Below are positions 7,913-17,129 of a stretch of DNA of 64,000 nucleotides, one piece after another. The stretch covers positions 186,001 to 250,000 of the forward strand of contig CAJUME010000005.1 in NCBI GenBank assembly GCA_910587015.1, given 5' to 3'. A program made the translations under genes and the position numbers. Every line of letters starts with the position of its first letter. Within the stretch, counting starts at the first letter, position 1. Source of the stretch: an uncultured Christensenella sp. Its GTDB lineage: Bacteria; Bacillota; Clostridia; Christensenellales; Borkfalkiaceae. Under the pieces are notes generated by a model that was not told the origin of the DNA, made no database searches, and saw nothing but the letters and a program-made list of their open reading frames with translations.

Positions 7913-9895
7913 ATGTCTTTATCCAAGAAGTGCGTTGACACTGTAAGAATTCTGTCTGCCGAAGCTATCGAGCGCGCAAAATCGGGTCACCCCGGTATAT
8001 GCCTCGGCGCCGCGCCCATAGGCTATGAGCTGTTTGCCGATTTCCTCAATTTCAGCTACAACAACCCCAAATGGGACAACCGCGACAGATTCGTGCTTTC
8101 CGCAGGTCACGGCTCGATGCTGCTATACTCGCTTTTGCATTTGTTCGGCTTTGGACTGACAAAGGACGATTTAATGAATTTCCGTCAGTTCGGCTCGCTT
8201 ACCCCCGGACATCCCGAATACGGCAAGACTATCGGAGTGGAAACCTCGACGGGGCCCTTGGGGCAAGGCCTTGGCAACGCCGTAGGCTTTGCAGTTGCGG
8301 AAGCGCACCTTGCGGCAATCTTCAACAAGCCCGACTATAACATCGTTGACCACTACACCTACGTTTTATGCGGAGACGGCTGTCTGGAAGAGGGCATCGG
8401 CTACGAGGCATGCTCGTTTGCGGGCAACCAGAAGCTGGGTAAGCTGATTTTATTATACGACTGCAATAAAATAACAATCGAGGGCGACATTAAAACCTCG
8501 TTTTCCGAGGATACGGCAACGCGCTTCCTTGCGCACGGCTGGCAGGTTATCCGCGTGCCCGACGCAAACGACCTTACCTTCTTAAAGGCGGCGATTGAGC
8601 GCGCCAAGGCGGAAACCGAACGTCCCTCGCTTGTAATCTGCAACAGTAAAATAGGCTTTGGTTCTCCTTTGGAGGGCTCTGCCGACAGTCACGGCGCACC
8701 CTTAGGCGCGGAAAACCTTGCAAAGACAAAGGAGTACTTCAACTGGACGGAGGAGCCGTTCGAGGCGCCCGCAGACGTTAAGGAGCACTGCCGCAGAATT
8801 GCGGAGAGAAAGCTTGTTGCCGAAAGCGAATGGAATAAGCTTTTTGCCGCTTACGAGCGACAGTATCCCGAGCTTGCAAAGCAATACAAGCAGTTTATGC
8901 ACGGCTACGAGCCCGATTTTTCAGACTTGTTTGACTGCTTCAGCTTTGACAAGCCCGAAGCGACGAGAATTTCCGGCGGAAAGGTCATAAACGAAATTTC
9001 CAAAATAGTTCCCAACCTTATGTCCGGCTCGGCAGACCTTTCTCCCTCCACCAAAACCGAGCTTAAGGGCAATGGCTACTTCTCGCCCGAAAACCGTGAG
9101 GGCAGGAATATCCGCTTCGGCATACGCGAGCATGCTATGGCGGCCATTTGCAACGGCATTCAGCTGCACGGCGGTTTAAGAATTTTGTGCTCTACCTTCT
9201 TCTCGTTCTCCGATTATATGAGGGGCGGCATAAGAATGAGCGCGCTTATGAATATACCCGTAATCTATGTCATGACGCACGATTCCATCGGCGTCGGCGA
9301 GGACGGCCCCACGCATCAGCCGGTAGAGCAGCTGGTTTCTCTGCGCTCTATTCCGAATATAAAGGTATTCCGTCCCTGCGACGGCAAGGAAACCGTTTCC
9401 GCGTTTGTTTCTGCGTTCACGCAGGACTCCCCCACCGTTTTAGTGCTTTCCAGACAGAATTTAAACCAGTACAAGACAAGCGGCTTAAAGGCGCTTGCGG
9501 GCGGGTATATACTTTCCGACTGCAAGGGCACGCCCGATGTTTTGCTGATTTCGACAGGCTCTGAGGTGGACGTATGCGCGGGCGCAAAGGAAATACTCGA
9601 GGGCGAGGGCTTAAAGGTAAGACTTGTTTCCATGCCGAGCATGGAAGAGTTTGAAAAGCAGACGCCCGAATATCGGGAATACGTTCTGCCCAAGGCGGTT
9701 AAGGCGCGCGTGTGCGTCGAGGCGGCCTCTCACTACGCGTGGTACAAGTATGCGCGCGACTACGGCGAGGTTATCGCAATGCATTCCTTCGGAATTTCTG
9801 CGCCCGCAAGCGTGCTGTTCGACTACTTCGGGTTTACTAAGGAAAATATAGCCGAGGCGGCAAGACGCTCGGTTGCGAACGTAAAAAAAGGCTGA
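7913..9895 (+). CDS. tkt: Transketolase
   Basis: The complete 660-residue transketolase of the non-oxidative pentose phosphate pathway moves two-carbon ketol units using thiamine diphosphate. The thiamine-binding motif begins at GDGCLEEG and ends at YDCNKITIEG. The N-terminal SGHPG and the substrate loop STGPLGQGLGNAVG are present, as are the pyrimidine-domain glutamate region (FGIREHAM) and the C-terminal domain. The ATG at 7913 lies eight bases after AAGGAGG; an in-frame TTG just before it is less likely. It forms an operon with the upstream phosphohexomutase and ends in a hairpin terminator. Confidence 0.97.
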   Translation: MSLSKKCVDTVRILSAEAIERAKSGHPGICLGAAPIGYELFADFLNFSYNNPKWDNRDRFVLSAGHGSMLLYSLLHLFGFGLTKDDLMNFRQFGSLTPGHPEYGKTIGVETSTGPLGQGLGNAVGFAVAEAHLAAIFNKPDYNIVDHYTYVLCGDGCLEEGIGYEACSFAGNQKLGKLILLYDCNKITIEGDIKTSFSEDTATRFLAHGWQVIRVPDANDLTFLKAAIERAKAETERPSLVICNSKIGFGSPLEGSADSHGAPLGAENLAKTKEYFNWTEEPFEAPADVKEHCRRIAERKLVAESEWNKLFAAYERQYPELAKQYKQFMHGYEPDFSDLFDCFSFDKPEATRISGGKVINEISKIVPNLMSGSADLSPSTKTELKGNGYFSPENREGRNIRFGIREHAMAAICNGIQLHGGLRILCSTFFSFSDYMRGGIRMSALMNIPVIYVMTHDSIGVGEDGPTHQPVEQLVSLRSIPNIKVFRPCDGKETVSAFVSAFTQDSPTVLVLSRQNLNQYKTSGLKALAGGYILSDCKGTPDVLLISTGSEVDVCAGAKEILEGEGLKVRLVSMPSMEEFEKQTPEYREYVLPKAVKARVCVEAASHYAWYKYARDYGEVIAMHSFGISAPASVLFDYFGFTKENIAEAARRSVANVKKG

Positions 9896-9914
9896 GCAAT
9901 ATAATAAAATAAAG

Positions 9915-9934
9915 GCGGCGGGCAAACCCGCCGC
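9915..9934 (+). terminator. Terminator after transketolase
   Basis: GCGGCGGG pairs with CCCGCCGC over the loop CAAA and is followed by TATTTATAT. Confidence 0.8.
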
Positions 9935-9956
9935 TATTTATATAAAGGTGAGTTTT

Positions 9957-10490
9957 ATGAATCTGGAAGAATTATTTTTAAAAAGACAGAGCACCCGCGA
10001 ATTTTCCGATAAAACGGTTCCCGACGAGGCATTAATGGAAATATGCCGTCTTGCGATGCTTGCGCCCTCCGCCGTCAATCAGCAGCCTTATAATATGTAT
10101 GCAATTAACGGCGAAAAGGCAAAGCAATTCACTAAAAACGTGCAAAAGGAGGGCGCAAACGCGTGGGCGGACAGTTGCCATGCGTACATAGTGATAGAAG
10201 CGCGCCCGCCGCGCGTTATTATGCGCGGGGAAAGGCGGATTTCCAACGAGGAATTTATTCCCGAGGATATAGGCATTTTATCTGCCTACATAACGCTTGC
10301 CGCGGAGAGCATGGGCTTGCAGACCTGCATAATAGGACTGCGCGATGAGGCGGGCATAGCCGATTTTTTGAATTTGCCAAAGGGAACGGGCTTTCCGCTT
10401 ATTATCGCCGTTGGCTATGCCGTAAACGATTATCCCGTCCGTGAAAAGCGCCGCCGTGCATTTGAGGAAACCTTTAAGCTGATAAAATAG
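9957..10490 (+). CDS. Nitroreductase family protein
   Basis: The 177-residue FMN-dependent oxidoreductase has the family's N-terminal FMN-phosphate site (RQSTREFSDKTV), the LAPSAVNQQPY region, and the C-terminal IIAVGYA strand followed by the basic R-E-K-R-R-R segment. The chain is short for the family and works as a dimer sharing two FMN sites in known members. The ATG at 9957 is chosen because AAAGGTG stands eight bases upstream; an in-frame GTG at 9948 lies within that site. The electron acceptor cannot be read from the sequence. Confidence 0.88.
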   Translation: MNLEELFLKRQSTREFSDKTVPDEALMEICRLAMLAPSAVNQQPYNMYAINGEKAKQFTKNVQKEGANAWADSCHAYIVIEARPPRVIMRGERRISNEEFIPEDIGILSAYITLAAESMGLQTCIIGLRDEAGIADFLNLPKGTGFPLIIAVGYAVNDYPVREKRRRAFEETFKLIK

Positions 10491-10510
10491 TTTATTAACA
10501 AAATTAAATA

Positions 10511-10553
10511 AGCCGTGTGCGCGCTTATAAATTAAGCACGCACACGGCTTTTA
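10511..10553. terminator. Terminator between the nitroreductase and HgdC-like genes
   Basis: AGCCGTGTGCG (10511-10521) pairs with CGCACACGGCT (10539-10549), followed by TTTATT. It can serve both converging genes. Confidence 0.85.
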
Positions 10554-10562
10554 TTATGTACA

Positions 10563-11822
10563 TTATTTGTTAAGGTTCTCTCTTGCGGTTGCAAGCATAA
10601 GCTTTATGCGGTTTTCCTGATTGACCTTTGTCGCAGAAGGGTCGTAGTCAACCGCAACTATATTCTCGTCGGGATAAATATCTTTAAGAGCCCTTACGGA
10701 GCCCTTGCCCGCAATATGGTTAGGCAGACAGCCGAACGGCTGAGCGCAGACTATATTCTGCACTCCCGTTTCCGCAAGCGCAGCCATTTCTGCGGGAATC
10801 AGCCAGCCCTCGCCCATCTTTACGCCCTGATTTATTACCTTGTCTGCACATGTGCGCAGATGCTCGAAATCGTGCGGCGGGGCAAAGCTGCCCTCCTCCT
10901 CGAACACCTTTATAACCTTTTTCTGCATTCCGTGCACAAGCTTGTAAGCAAGATTGTAAACAAACGCCGCGGTTTTGCCTCTGCCGTAAAGCCTTCTGTC
11001 GTTTACGACGTTGATAATGCAGTAAAGCACGAAGTCGATTAGCGCGGGAACAACCGGCTCGCAGCTTTCCGAAAGCAGAAATTTTTCAAGCTTGTTATTG
11101 CCGAGGCCAGAGTACTTGACGTAAATTTCGCCGACTATACCGACCTTTACCTTGCGCTCTTTATTTCTTTCAACCGCGGCGAAAATTTTTATTATTTCCG
11201 CGGTAATTTTTTTGTATTTGGAATAGCCGCTTTTTTTGAACTTGTTTACGACAAGCTCAATCGCCTTTTCCCTTGCCGCGTCCGCCGCGCCTGCTTCCGC
11301 CTCGTATGGCTTGGTCTGGTTATAGCACCACATTATGCTGTCGCCGTAAAAAATCGAATACGCAAGCTTTAAAAACAGCTTTAAGGAAATATTAAGCGAG
11401 CTGTCCTTTTCAAGTCCCGAAAAGTTGACGGAAACAACGGGTATATGCGGAAATTCCGTCTTTAACGCCTTGCGGATAAGCGGCATATAATTTGAAGCAC
11501 GGCAACCGCCGCCCGTCTGCGTTATAAGCACTGCGGTGTGCTCGGGGTCGTATTTGCCGCTTTTAAGCGCGTCTATATACTGCCCGACAACGCACAGACA
11601 AGGATAGCATGTATCGTTATGGACGTGCTTTAAGCCCTCGTCTATGACCGAACGCGTTTCGTTGTGCAGAATTTCTATATCGAAGCCGTCGAGCTTTAAA
11701 ACCTCTTCTATAATAGAAAAGTGCCACGGCAACATATCCGGCACAAGAATTTTGTGCGTCGCCTTCATAGACTTGTCCCACTTGGGGTATTTTGTTGTAT
11801 AATCGGTAAAATTTTCAGCCAT
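10563..11822 (-). CDS. Acyl-CoA dehydratase activase-related protein, HgdB-like part
   Basis: The 419-residue protein matches the C-terminal part of large clostridial activase-type proteins (COG3580/3581, 2-hydroxyglutaryl-CoA dehydratase-like). Features include ILVPDMLPWHF, the cysteine motif NDTCYPCLCVVGQ (typical of a shared Fe-S site in HgdB-like folds), TQTGGGCRASNY, and VCAQPFGCLPNHIAGKG near the end. In many relatives this region is fused to the two-ATPase activase encoded just upstream (11971-14895), so the two proteins are probably partners in a single complex. Many clostridia carry such a protein without a linked dehydratase, and its substrate is not known. An intergenic inverted-repeat element lies between the two genes. 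Confidence 0.8.
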   Translation of the reverse strand: MAENFTDYTTKYPKWDKSMKATHKILVPDMLPWHFSIIEEVLKLDGFDIEILHNETRSVIDEGLKHVHNDTCYPCLCVVGQYIDALKSGKYDPEHTAVLITQTGGGCRASNYMPLIRKALKTEFPHIPVVSVNFSGLEKDSSLNISLKLFLKLAYSIFYGDSIMWCYNQTKPYEAEAGAADAAREKAIELVVNKFKKSGYSKYKKITAEIIKIFAAVERNKERKVKVGIVGEIYVKYSGLGNNKLEKFLLSESCEPVVPALIDFVLYCIINVVNDRRLYGRGKTAAFVYNLAYKLVHGMQKKVIKVFEEEGSFAPPHDFEHLRTCADKVINQGVKMGEGWLIPAEMAALAETGVQNIVCAQPFGCLPNHIAGKGSVRALKDIYPDENIVAVDYDPSATKVNQENRIKLMLATARENLNK

Positions 11823-11851
11823 AATTCCGTTTAAAAATTCCTAAGTACTGC

Positions 11852-11976
11852 AAATAACGCAGAGATACAAGCAAGACAAGGAAAGCGAGGCTTTCCGACG
11901 TGACGTGTACACAGACGTACACGAGCAAGGAAAACGCAAGCTTGACAAAGTATTGCGCAGTATATATGCGTTATTT
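11852..11976. repeat. Inverted-repeat intergenic element
   Basis: Perfect 10-bp terminal inverted repeats AAATAACGCA (11852-11861) and TGCGTTATTT (11967-11976) enclose two more perfect hairpins: GGAAAGC-GAG-GCTTTCC (11880-11896) and CGTGTAC-ACAGAC-GTACACG (11904-11923). The right repeat supplies the stop codon region of the activase gene. There is no open frame on the coding strand that continues either neighbour. It resembles a miniature mobile or REP-like palindromic element, but no transposase or second copy is seen in this window. Confidence 0.55.
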
Positions 11977-14895
11977 ATTGCCTTCCTCTATCGCGGCAAG
12001 CATACTGCGCAGACGTATTTTAACAACGCCGAGGTTATTGATTTCGTCTATCTTTATCTGCGTGTAAAGCTTTCCGTTGCTTTCAAGAATGGCGCGCACC
12101 TCGTCGGTTGTTATGGCGTCAAGCCCGCAGCCGAAGGATACAAGCTGTACCAAATTCAGATTTTTGCGCTTTGCCACAAAGTCCGCCGCACGGTAAAGTC
12201 TTGCGTGATATGTCCATTGGTTCAGCACGTCCACCTTAACCTCGTCGCCCTTGTCGTAAACGCCGTCCTCCGACAGCACCGCAAGCCCGAGCGAGGTTAA
12301 AAGCTTGTTTATACCGTGATTTATTTCGTTATCAAGATGATAAGGTCTGCCTGCAAGCACCACGGCCTGCTTGCCGAGCTGCTCCGCCTTCCATAAAATT
12401 TCGTCCGCCTTGGATTTTACGTCGGCGTGGTATGCGTCCAGACGGGCAAAGCCCTCGTCAAGCGCGCAGGAAATCTGCCGTTTTTTGATTTTGTATTTTT
12501 TAAGAGCGGCAAAAAGTGTTTTTACCGTGCTCTTTTTCATATTCAAATCTATGTACGGCATTAAAAAGTTTTCGTGCGTGAGCCGCTCGTTATTAGCCTT
12601 TAACAGCTCGGGATAGTATGCAACCACGGGGCAGTTGTAGTGGTTAAGCGAGCAATGCTCGTCTATATTATAGCTTTCGCACGGCATAAATATAAAGTCC
12701 ACGCCCTCGTCAAGCAGGCTTTCGATATGCCCGTGCATTAATTTTGCGGGATAGCAGGCCGTATCAGACGCGACCGTGTGCTGACCTTTAAAATACAGCT
12801 CCCGCGAGGATTTTTCGGAAAGCACCACCTCGAAGCCGAGCGTTTCGAAAAAGCCCGCCCATAGTGGAAGCTGTTCGTACATACCCAGCTGTAACGGAAG
12901 TCCTACTCTGCCCTTCCTTTCTCCGTGGCGCAAGCCCTCAACGCTGTCGATAAGTCTGCGCTGCTTGTAGGCGTAAATATCCAGCTCGTCAGAGGCGGGC
13001 CTTTGACCCGCGCCGCGCTCGCACTTGTTGCCCGAAACGTACTTTGTTCCATCGCCGAACTTAATAAAGTTGACGTTGCATTTGGAGGTACAGCCGCGGC
13101 ACATTGCCGACATTGACGAATATGTGAATTTTTCAAGCTCGTCAGTGCCGAGGACGGTACTTTCGCCCTTGATATTTTCCTTTGCGTACAGCGCCGCGCC
13201 GAACGCGCCCATAAGTCCCGCTATACCGGGGCGGATAACCTTTTTGCCCGTTTCGATTTCAAACGAGCGCAAAACAGCATCGTTTAAAAACGTACCGCCC
13301 TGCACTACGATATTGTCGCCGAGTTCGTCTGCGCTGGAGGCGCGGATAACCTTGTAAATTGCGTTTTTAACAATCGAGGAGGAAAGCCCCGCGGAAATAT
13401 CCTCTACGGTTGCCCCCTCTTTCTGCGCCTGCTTGACGGCGCTGTTCATAAACACGGTACAGCGCGAGCCAAGCTCTACGGGGTGCTTTGCGTAAAGACC
13501 TTTTTCCGAGAATTTGTCAATCTCCATGCCCATAGCGCGGGCAAAGGTTTGAATAAACGAACCGCAGCCGGACGAGCATGCCTCGTTAAGCATAATACTG
13601 TCTATACTGCCGTTTTTGATTTTAAAGCACTTTATGTCCTGTCCGCCGATGTCGATAATGAAATCTACCCTCGGATTAAAGTGCAACGCCGCCTTAAAAT
13701 GCGCAACTGTTTCGACTATGCCGAAGTCGGCTTTGATTGCGCTTTTTATTAAGTCCTCGCCGTAGCCCGTAACCGCCGCGCCGCGGATTTTAAGTCTGCC
13801 GCCGCTGTCCTTATAGAACTGTTTTAATTTTGAAATTACTATATCGAGCGGCTGTCCGTTATTTGACTGATAGTGCGACCATAAAATGCGGCAGTCTGGG
13901 GTGATAAGCATAAGCTTTGTCGTTGTCGAGCCGCTGTCTATACCGAGGTAGCAGTCGCCCGAATACGAGGATATATCCGCAAACTTCAAGTCGGTTGCAC
14001 GGTGGCGTTTGACGAACGCCGCATAATCTTCTTTGCTTTCGAAAAGCGGTTTGCCTGTTATAATTTCGTCGCTTTCCTTTACGGAGGAAATTTTTTCTAT
14101 AATGCTGTCAATACCTTCCGCCGACACCGCCGCCGAATAAAGCGCGGCGCCTATAGCCATAAAGCAAGGCGCGTCCTCGGGAAAAACCGCATTATCCTCA
14201 CTAAGCTTCAAGGTGGTTACAAAAGCTTTTCTAAGCGCCTTTAAAAAGTGCAGAGGCCCGCCGAGAAAAAGGACGTTGCCCTTTATTCTGCGCCCTTGCG
14301 CAAGACCCGAAACCGTCTGGTCAACGACCGCCTGAAAAATGGAAGCAGAGATATCCTCCTTCTTTGCGCCCTGATTTAAAAGCGGTTGAATATCCGACTT
14401 GGCAAACACGCCGCAACGCGAGGCTATGGGATAGGTTTTTTGCGCGCGCAAAGCGTACTCGTCCATCTCCTGCACGGAAATATTGAGAAGGGTTGCCATC
14501 TGGTCGATAAAAGCGCCCGTGCCGCCCGCACAGCTGCCGTTCATGCGCTGTTCGGTTCCGCCCGTAACAAAAATTATCTTTGCGTCCTCGCCGCCCAGCT
14601 CGATAGCGACGTCCGTTTCGGGATAAAATTTGCGTATAGCAATAAACGCAGCCTGAACCTCCTGCACGAAATTCACGCCGCTGCGCTGAGAAAGCCCTAA
14701 ACCCGCGCTGCCGGTAATGGATACCGAATATTCGCCGCCGAATTTGCTTTTTATCGCTTCAAGCTCGGCAAGCACGGTTTCCTTTACCTTTGAAAAATGA
14801 CGGACGTAGGACTTGTATATTATGCTGTTATTTTCGTCGATAACGACTGCCTTTACGGTGGTCGAGCCAACGTCTATTCCTAAATATTTCGACAT
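11971..14895 (-). CDS. Acyl-CoA dehydratase activase with tandem BcrA/BadF ATPase domains and DUF2229
   Basis: The 974-residue protein has two ASKHA-type ATPase domains. Each opens with a phosphate loop (GIDVGSTTVKAVVI at residue 5 and GIDSGSTTTKLMLI near 320), and each has the cysteine pair seen in the 4Fe-4S-bridged activator HgdC (GSCAGGTGAFI and ACSSGCGSFI). A DUF2229 domain follows, with GLPLQLGMYEQLPLW, DTACYPAKLMHGH and FIFMPC. HgdC-type proteins use ATP to fire an electron into a radical dehydratase. The start at 14895 is chosen because the first ATPase domain begins there; upstream in-frame codons have no ribosome site. The partner region is the separate gene at 10563-11822. Confidence 0.85.
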   Translation of the reverse strand: MSKYLGIDVGSTTVKAVVIDENNSIIYKSYVRHFSKVKETVLAELEAIKSKFGGEYSVSITGSAGLGLSQRSGVNFVQEVQAAFIAIRKFYPETDVAIELGGEDAKIIFVTGGTEQRMNGSCAGGTGAFIDQMATLLNISVQEMDEYALRAQKTYPIASRCGVFAKSDIQPLLNQGAKKEDISASIFQAVVDQTVSGLAQGRRIKGNVLFLGGPLHFLKALRKAFVTTLKLSEDNAVFPEDAPCFMAIGAALYSAAVSAEGIDSIIEKISSVKESDEIITGKPLFESKEDYAAFVKRHRATDLKFADISSYSGDCYLGIDSGSTTTKLMLITPDCRILWSHYQSNNGQPLDIVISKLKQFYKDSGGRLKIRGAAVTGYGEDLIKSAIKADFGIVETVAHFKAALHFNPRVDFIIDIGGQDIKCFKIKNGSIDSIMLNEACSSGCGSFIQTFARAMGMEIDKFSEKGLYAKHPVELGSRCTVFMNSAVKQAQKEGATVEDISAGLSSSIVKNAIYKVIRASSADELGDNIVVQGGTFLNDAVLRSFEIETGKKVIRPGIAGLMGAFGAALYAKENIKGESTVLGTDELEKFTYSSMSAMCRGCTSKCNVNFIKFGDGTKYVSGNKCERGAGQRPASDELDIYAYKQRRLIDSVEGLRHGERKGRVGLPLQLGMYEQLPLWAGFFETLGFEVVLSEKSSRELYFKGQHTVASDTACYPAKLMHGHIESLLDEGVDFIFMPCESYNIDEHCSLNHYNCPVVAYYPELLKANNERLTHENFLMPYIDLNMKKSTVKTLFAALKKYKIKKRQISCALDEGFARLDAYHADVKSKADEILWKAEQLGKQAVVLAGRPYHLDNEINHGINKLLTSLGLAVLSEDGVYDKGDEVKVDVLNQWTYHARLYRAADFVAKRKNLNLVQLVSFGCGLDAITTDEVRAILESNGKLYTQIKIDEINNLGVVKIRLRSMLAAIEEGNK

Positions 14896-14925
14896 TAAAA
14901 TATCCGCAGAGTAAAAGTTTTTTTT

Positions 14926-14955
14926 ATTATAGCACAAATTTTTTGCAGTTGACAA
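14926..14955 (-). promoter_or_regulatory. Sigma-A promoter of the activase gene
   Basis: On the minus strand TTGTCA (14950-14955) and TATAAT (14926-14931) are separated by 18 bases, about 30 bases upstream of the ATG at 14895. Confidence 0.7.
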
Positions 14956-15021
14956 ATTTATAGTTATACAAATTTTGTTAAAATACTGAAAATTTAATAA
15001 AATATGCGCGGAATATACATA

Positions 15022-15057
15022 CCCGCCGCCCGCGGCAGTTTTGCCGCGGGCGGCGGG
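15022..15057. terminator. Strong hairpin downstream of spoIIID
   Basis: A 15-bp perfect stem pairs CCCGCCGCCCGCGGC with GCCGCGGGCGGCGGG over the loop AGTTTT. It begins five bases after the spoIIID stop codon. The T tract on the minus strand is weak, and the better one (TTTTAT) is on the plus strand. Confidence 0.65.
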
Positions 15058-15062
15058 CGCTT

Positions 15063-15215
15063 TTATATGTTTTCAATATGCATATACTTGCTTTTGGTCG
15101 CCATTCCGCCGCGGATATGCCTTTCCGACAGATTTTTGTCAAGCACGCCGCGCACTCTTGCAAAAAGCTCCTTATCGATTCCCTCAAGCCGTTCCGTTAC
15201 GTCTTTATGTACGGT
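15063..15215 (-). pseudogene. spoIIID: spoIIID, 3' fragment (47 codons), separated from its 5' half by an 18-kb element
   Basis: Read on the minus strand from the 10-bp core, the frame gives KDVTERLEGIDK at its start and HIRGGMATKSKY near its end, stopping at 15063-15065. SpoIIID proteins end with RHLRGGEATKLKY-like sequence and carry STVHKDLTERL just after the recognition helix. Joined to the 5' half at 33195-33308, it gives an uninterrupted 85-residue SpoIIID. SpoIIID is a mother-cell DNA-binding regulator acting in the sigma-E stage of sporulation. As the DNA stands, the gene is split and cannot make the full protein. Confidence 0.93.
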
Positions 15216-16758
15216 CGTCCAACGCTGGAACGGTGTCGGTTACTGCTACCGAACAGTCTATACCAAGTTCTTCTATAAGGCGCAGATATACGTCCACGTT
15301 GCCGTCTTTATCTATTTCTATCCGCTGGATTATCTTTCTCAGCTGTGCGTTCGTCATCTGCGACACGTCGGTAATATCTTCTATCGAACGGAAGGTCTTA
15401 TTGAGTATTCCTTCCAGCTGTTCGTGTTTCGTTAAATGGTAGCTCACCATTTTTAACTCTTTTTCAAGGTATTCTATGCGCTGTTTTACTCCTGCCAGCT
15501 GACCGTTCAGTTCTTTCCTTGAAATCAGATCGTCCGTGTACATATCCATAAATTTCTGGCGTGATTTAGTGAGTTTATTTATTTCGGCAGTCAGCTGTTT
15601 TTCGTAGTCGATATTTTCGTCCTTTGCTTTGTACACCTTTTCGAATTCCGAAACCACGTATTTTACCACGTTCTTTTGATTGGCAAGTATCCCGGCAAAG
15701 TAGTTGGTTAAAACATGAATCAGCTCATCTTCGGCTATGCTAGTTTTATTATCACAGCTGCCTGCACCCTTGCCGTTTCTGCCCGAACACACCCAAGTTA
15801 CGTATGTGTTTTTGTATTTGCGTTCGATGCGTCGAAACGACCAACCGCATTCTTTACATTTAATTAAGGTTGAGAAAAGGAATTTGTTGCTATGCCGTTC
15901 TCTATCGAGCTTAAAGGTTTGCCCCCGACTTTGCAATATTCTCTGTACTTCTGAAAATTCTTCAGTATCGATTATTTTTAGGTCGGTACGTTCGGTAATC
16001 AGCCATTCCGTACTATCTTTGTCTTTACGTTTCCCTGTCAAAAAGTCGGCGACTTCCTGCTTGCCGTTAATAATTTTGCCGGTATAAAGCTCGTTTGTCA
16101 ATATGCGCACTACTGCATTTGCCGACCAGGCGCAGTTTCGTTTGGTTTTAATTCCACGCTCGTTAAGCCTGTTTGCAATCTTCGCTGCACCGTATCCCTC
16201 TTCCAGATACATACGAAAAATCAATCGTACTGCATCGGCTTCTCTTTCGTTGACTGCAAGATTAAAAAAATCGCCATTGGTCTTATCGTAGCCGAATACA
16301 ATATTGGGGACTTTGCCTTTCTCCGCATTGATTTTCTTTCCGAACTTAACGCGCTTTGAAGTGTTTGCACTCTCCTCTTGCGCTAGCGCACCGAAGATTG
16401 TCAGCACGAATTCGCTATTGCCCATACTCGTCATGTTTGCCGTTAAAAACTGCGTTTCAATTCCGAGAGCTTTCAGTTTACGGATATTCTGCAATAGGTC
16501 AACTGTGTTCCTCGCGAATCGAGAAATATCTTTTACGACTAATAGGTCGAAGAAACCCCTCTCCGCATCGGACATCATTTTTAAGAACTCTTTGCGGTTT
16601 TTTATCTTGGTTCCAGAAATCCCCTCATCGGCATATAAGCGCACGAGGGTATCCCCCGTGCGCTGTGTATATTCCGCAAAGAATTTTTTTTGTGCTTCCA
16701 AGCTATTAAGTTGGTCTTCCTTATCAGTTGAAACTCTACAATAAGCCGCTATGTTCAT
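15205..16758 (-). CDS. Large serine recombinase (site-specific integrase)
   Basis: The 517-residue protein opens with the resolvase catalytic domain: AAYCRVSTDKEDQ with nucleophile Ser10, then the conserved DEGISGTKIKNR and KDISRFARN. The Recombinase domain (FGYDKTNG onward), a zinc ribbon (CKECGWSF to SGRNGKGAGSC) and a C-terminal coiled coil follow, as in phiC31- or TndX-type integrases. The ATG at 16758 has GGGAG six bases upstream. The stop codon TAA uses bases of the host side of the att core. In the circular form the frame would continue for 14 more residues. It lies at the element's left end and should catalyse both integration into and excision from spoIIID. Confidence 0.95.
   Translation of the reverse strand: MNIAAYCRVSTDKEDQLNSLEAQKKFFAEYTQRTGDTLVRLYADEGISGTKIKNRKEFLKMMSDAERGFFDLLVVKDISRFARNTVDLLQNIRKLKALGIETQFLTANMTSMGNSEFVLTIFGALAQEESANTSKRVKFGKKINAEKGKVPNIVFGYDKTNGDFFNLAVNEREADAVRLIFRMYLEEGYGAAKIANRLNERGIKTKRNCAWSANAVVRILTNELYTGKIINGKQEVADFLTGKRKDKDSTEWLITERTDLKIIDTEEFSEVQRILQSRGQTFKLDRERHSNKFLFSTLIKCKECGWSFRRIERKYKNTYVTWVCSGRNGKGAGSCDNKTSIAEDELIHVLTNYFAGILANQKNVVKYVVSEFEKVYKAKDENIDYEKQLTAEINKLTKSRQKFMDMYTDDLISRKELNGQLAGVKQRIEYLEKELKMVSYHLTKHEQLEGILNKTFRSIEDITDVSQMTNAQLRKIIQRIEIDKDGNVDVYLRLIEELGIDCSVAVTDTVPALDDRT
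15206..15215. repeat. Left attachment core (attL)
   Basis: TATGTACGGT lies at the host-element junction and is identical to the sequence at 33194-33203. Host spoIIID continues to the left; the recombinase gene extends across it from the right. Confidence 0.88.
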
Positions 16759-17032
16759 TTTTATCTCCCGTACTGTCTTCATCAAGCGCAACTGCTGCTT
16801 CTTCTCTTACAATTTGCTCTACTTTTTTCATATTTGCATCAATACAGATGCGCAATAATATTTTAGTTAGTTCTTCGGGCGTATTGGGATTATGAAACCT
16901 GAAATTCAGTTTTGGCTTGACCAACTTACGCCCTCCCTGTTTAATGGTATAATCTATGTCGCAAATTCGACAATTATCACCATTAAATTGAAGGCTTCTT
17001 TCTTTTAAGTCATGATTCGTTATTTGTTTCAA
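16736..17032 (-). CDS. Hypothetical protein overlapping the recombinase start
   Basis: The 98-residue protein is not recognised. It begins with a TTG at 17032, preceded by AAGGA at a five-base spacing, and ends 23 bases inside the recombinase gene, so the two are translated together. It contains a cysteine pair (NCRICDIDY) and a basic middle, and its C-terminus is acidic. Small proteins encoded directly before large serine recombinases are frequent in clostridial elements. This one is a candidate recombination directionality factor, but that is inference from position only. Confidence 0.65.
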   Translation of the reverse strand: MKQITNHDLKERSLQFNGDNCRICDIDYTIKQGGRKLVKPKLNFRFHNPNTPEELTKILLRICIDANMKKVEQIVREEAAVALDEDSTGDKNEHSGLL

Positions 17033-17129
17033 GTATCCTTATTCAGACAATCAGTTGTTGTCCTTATAGCTTTGAATACTATGTTCTCTTTCCATCGCGT
17101 TTTCCTCCTTTTGCGAAAAGATTTAATAG

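Noticed and set aside
11905..12300. A 131-codon plus-strand frame starting in the inverted-repeat element
   Set aside because: Most of it is antisense to the activase gene, and no ribosome site precedes it.
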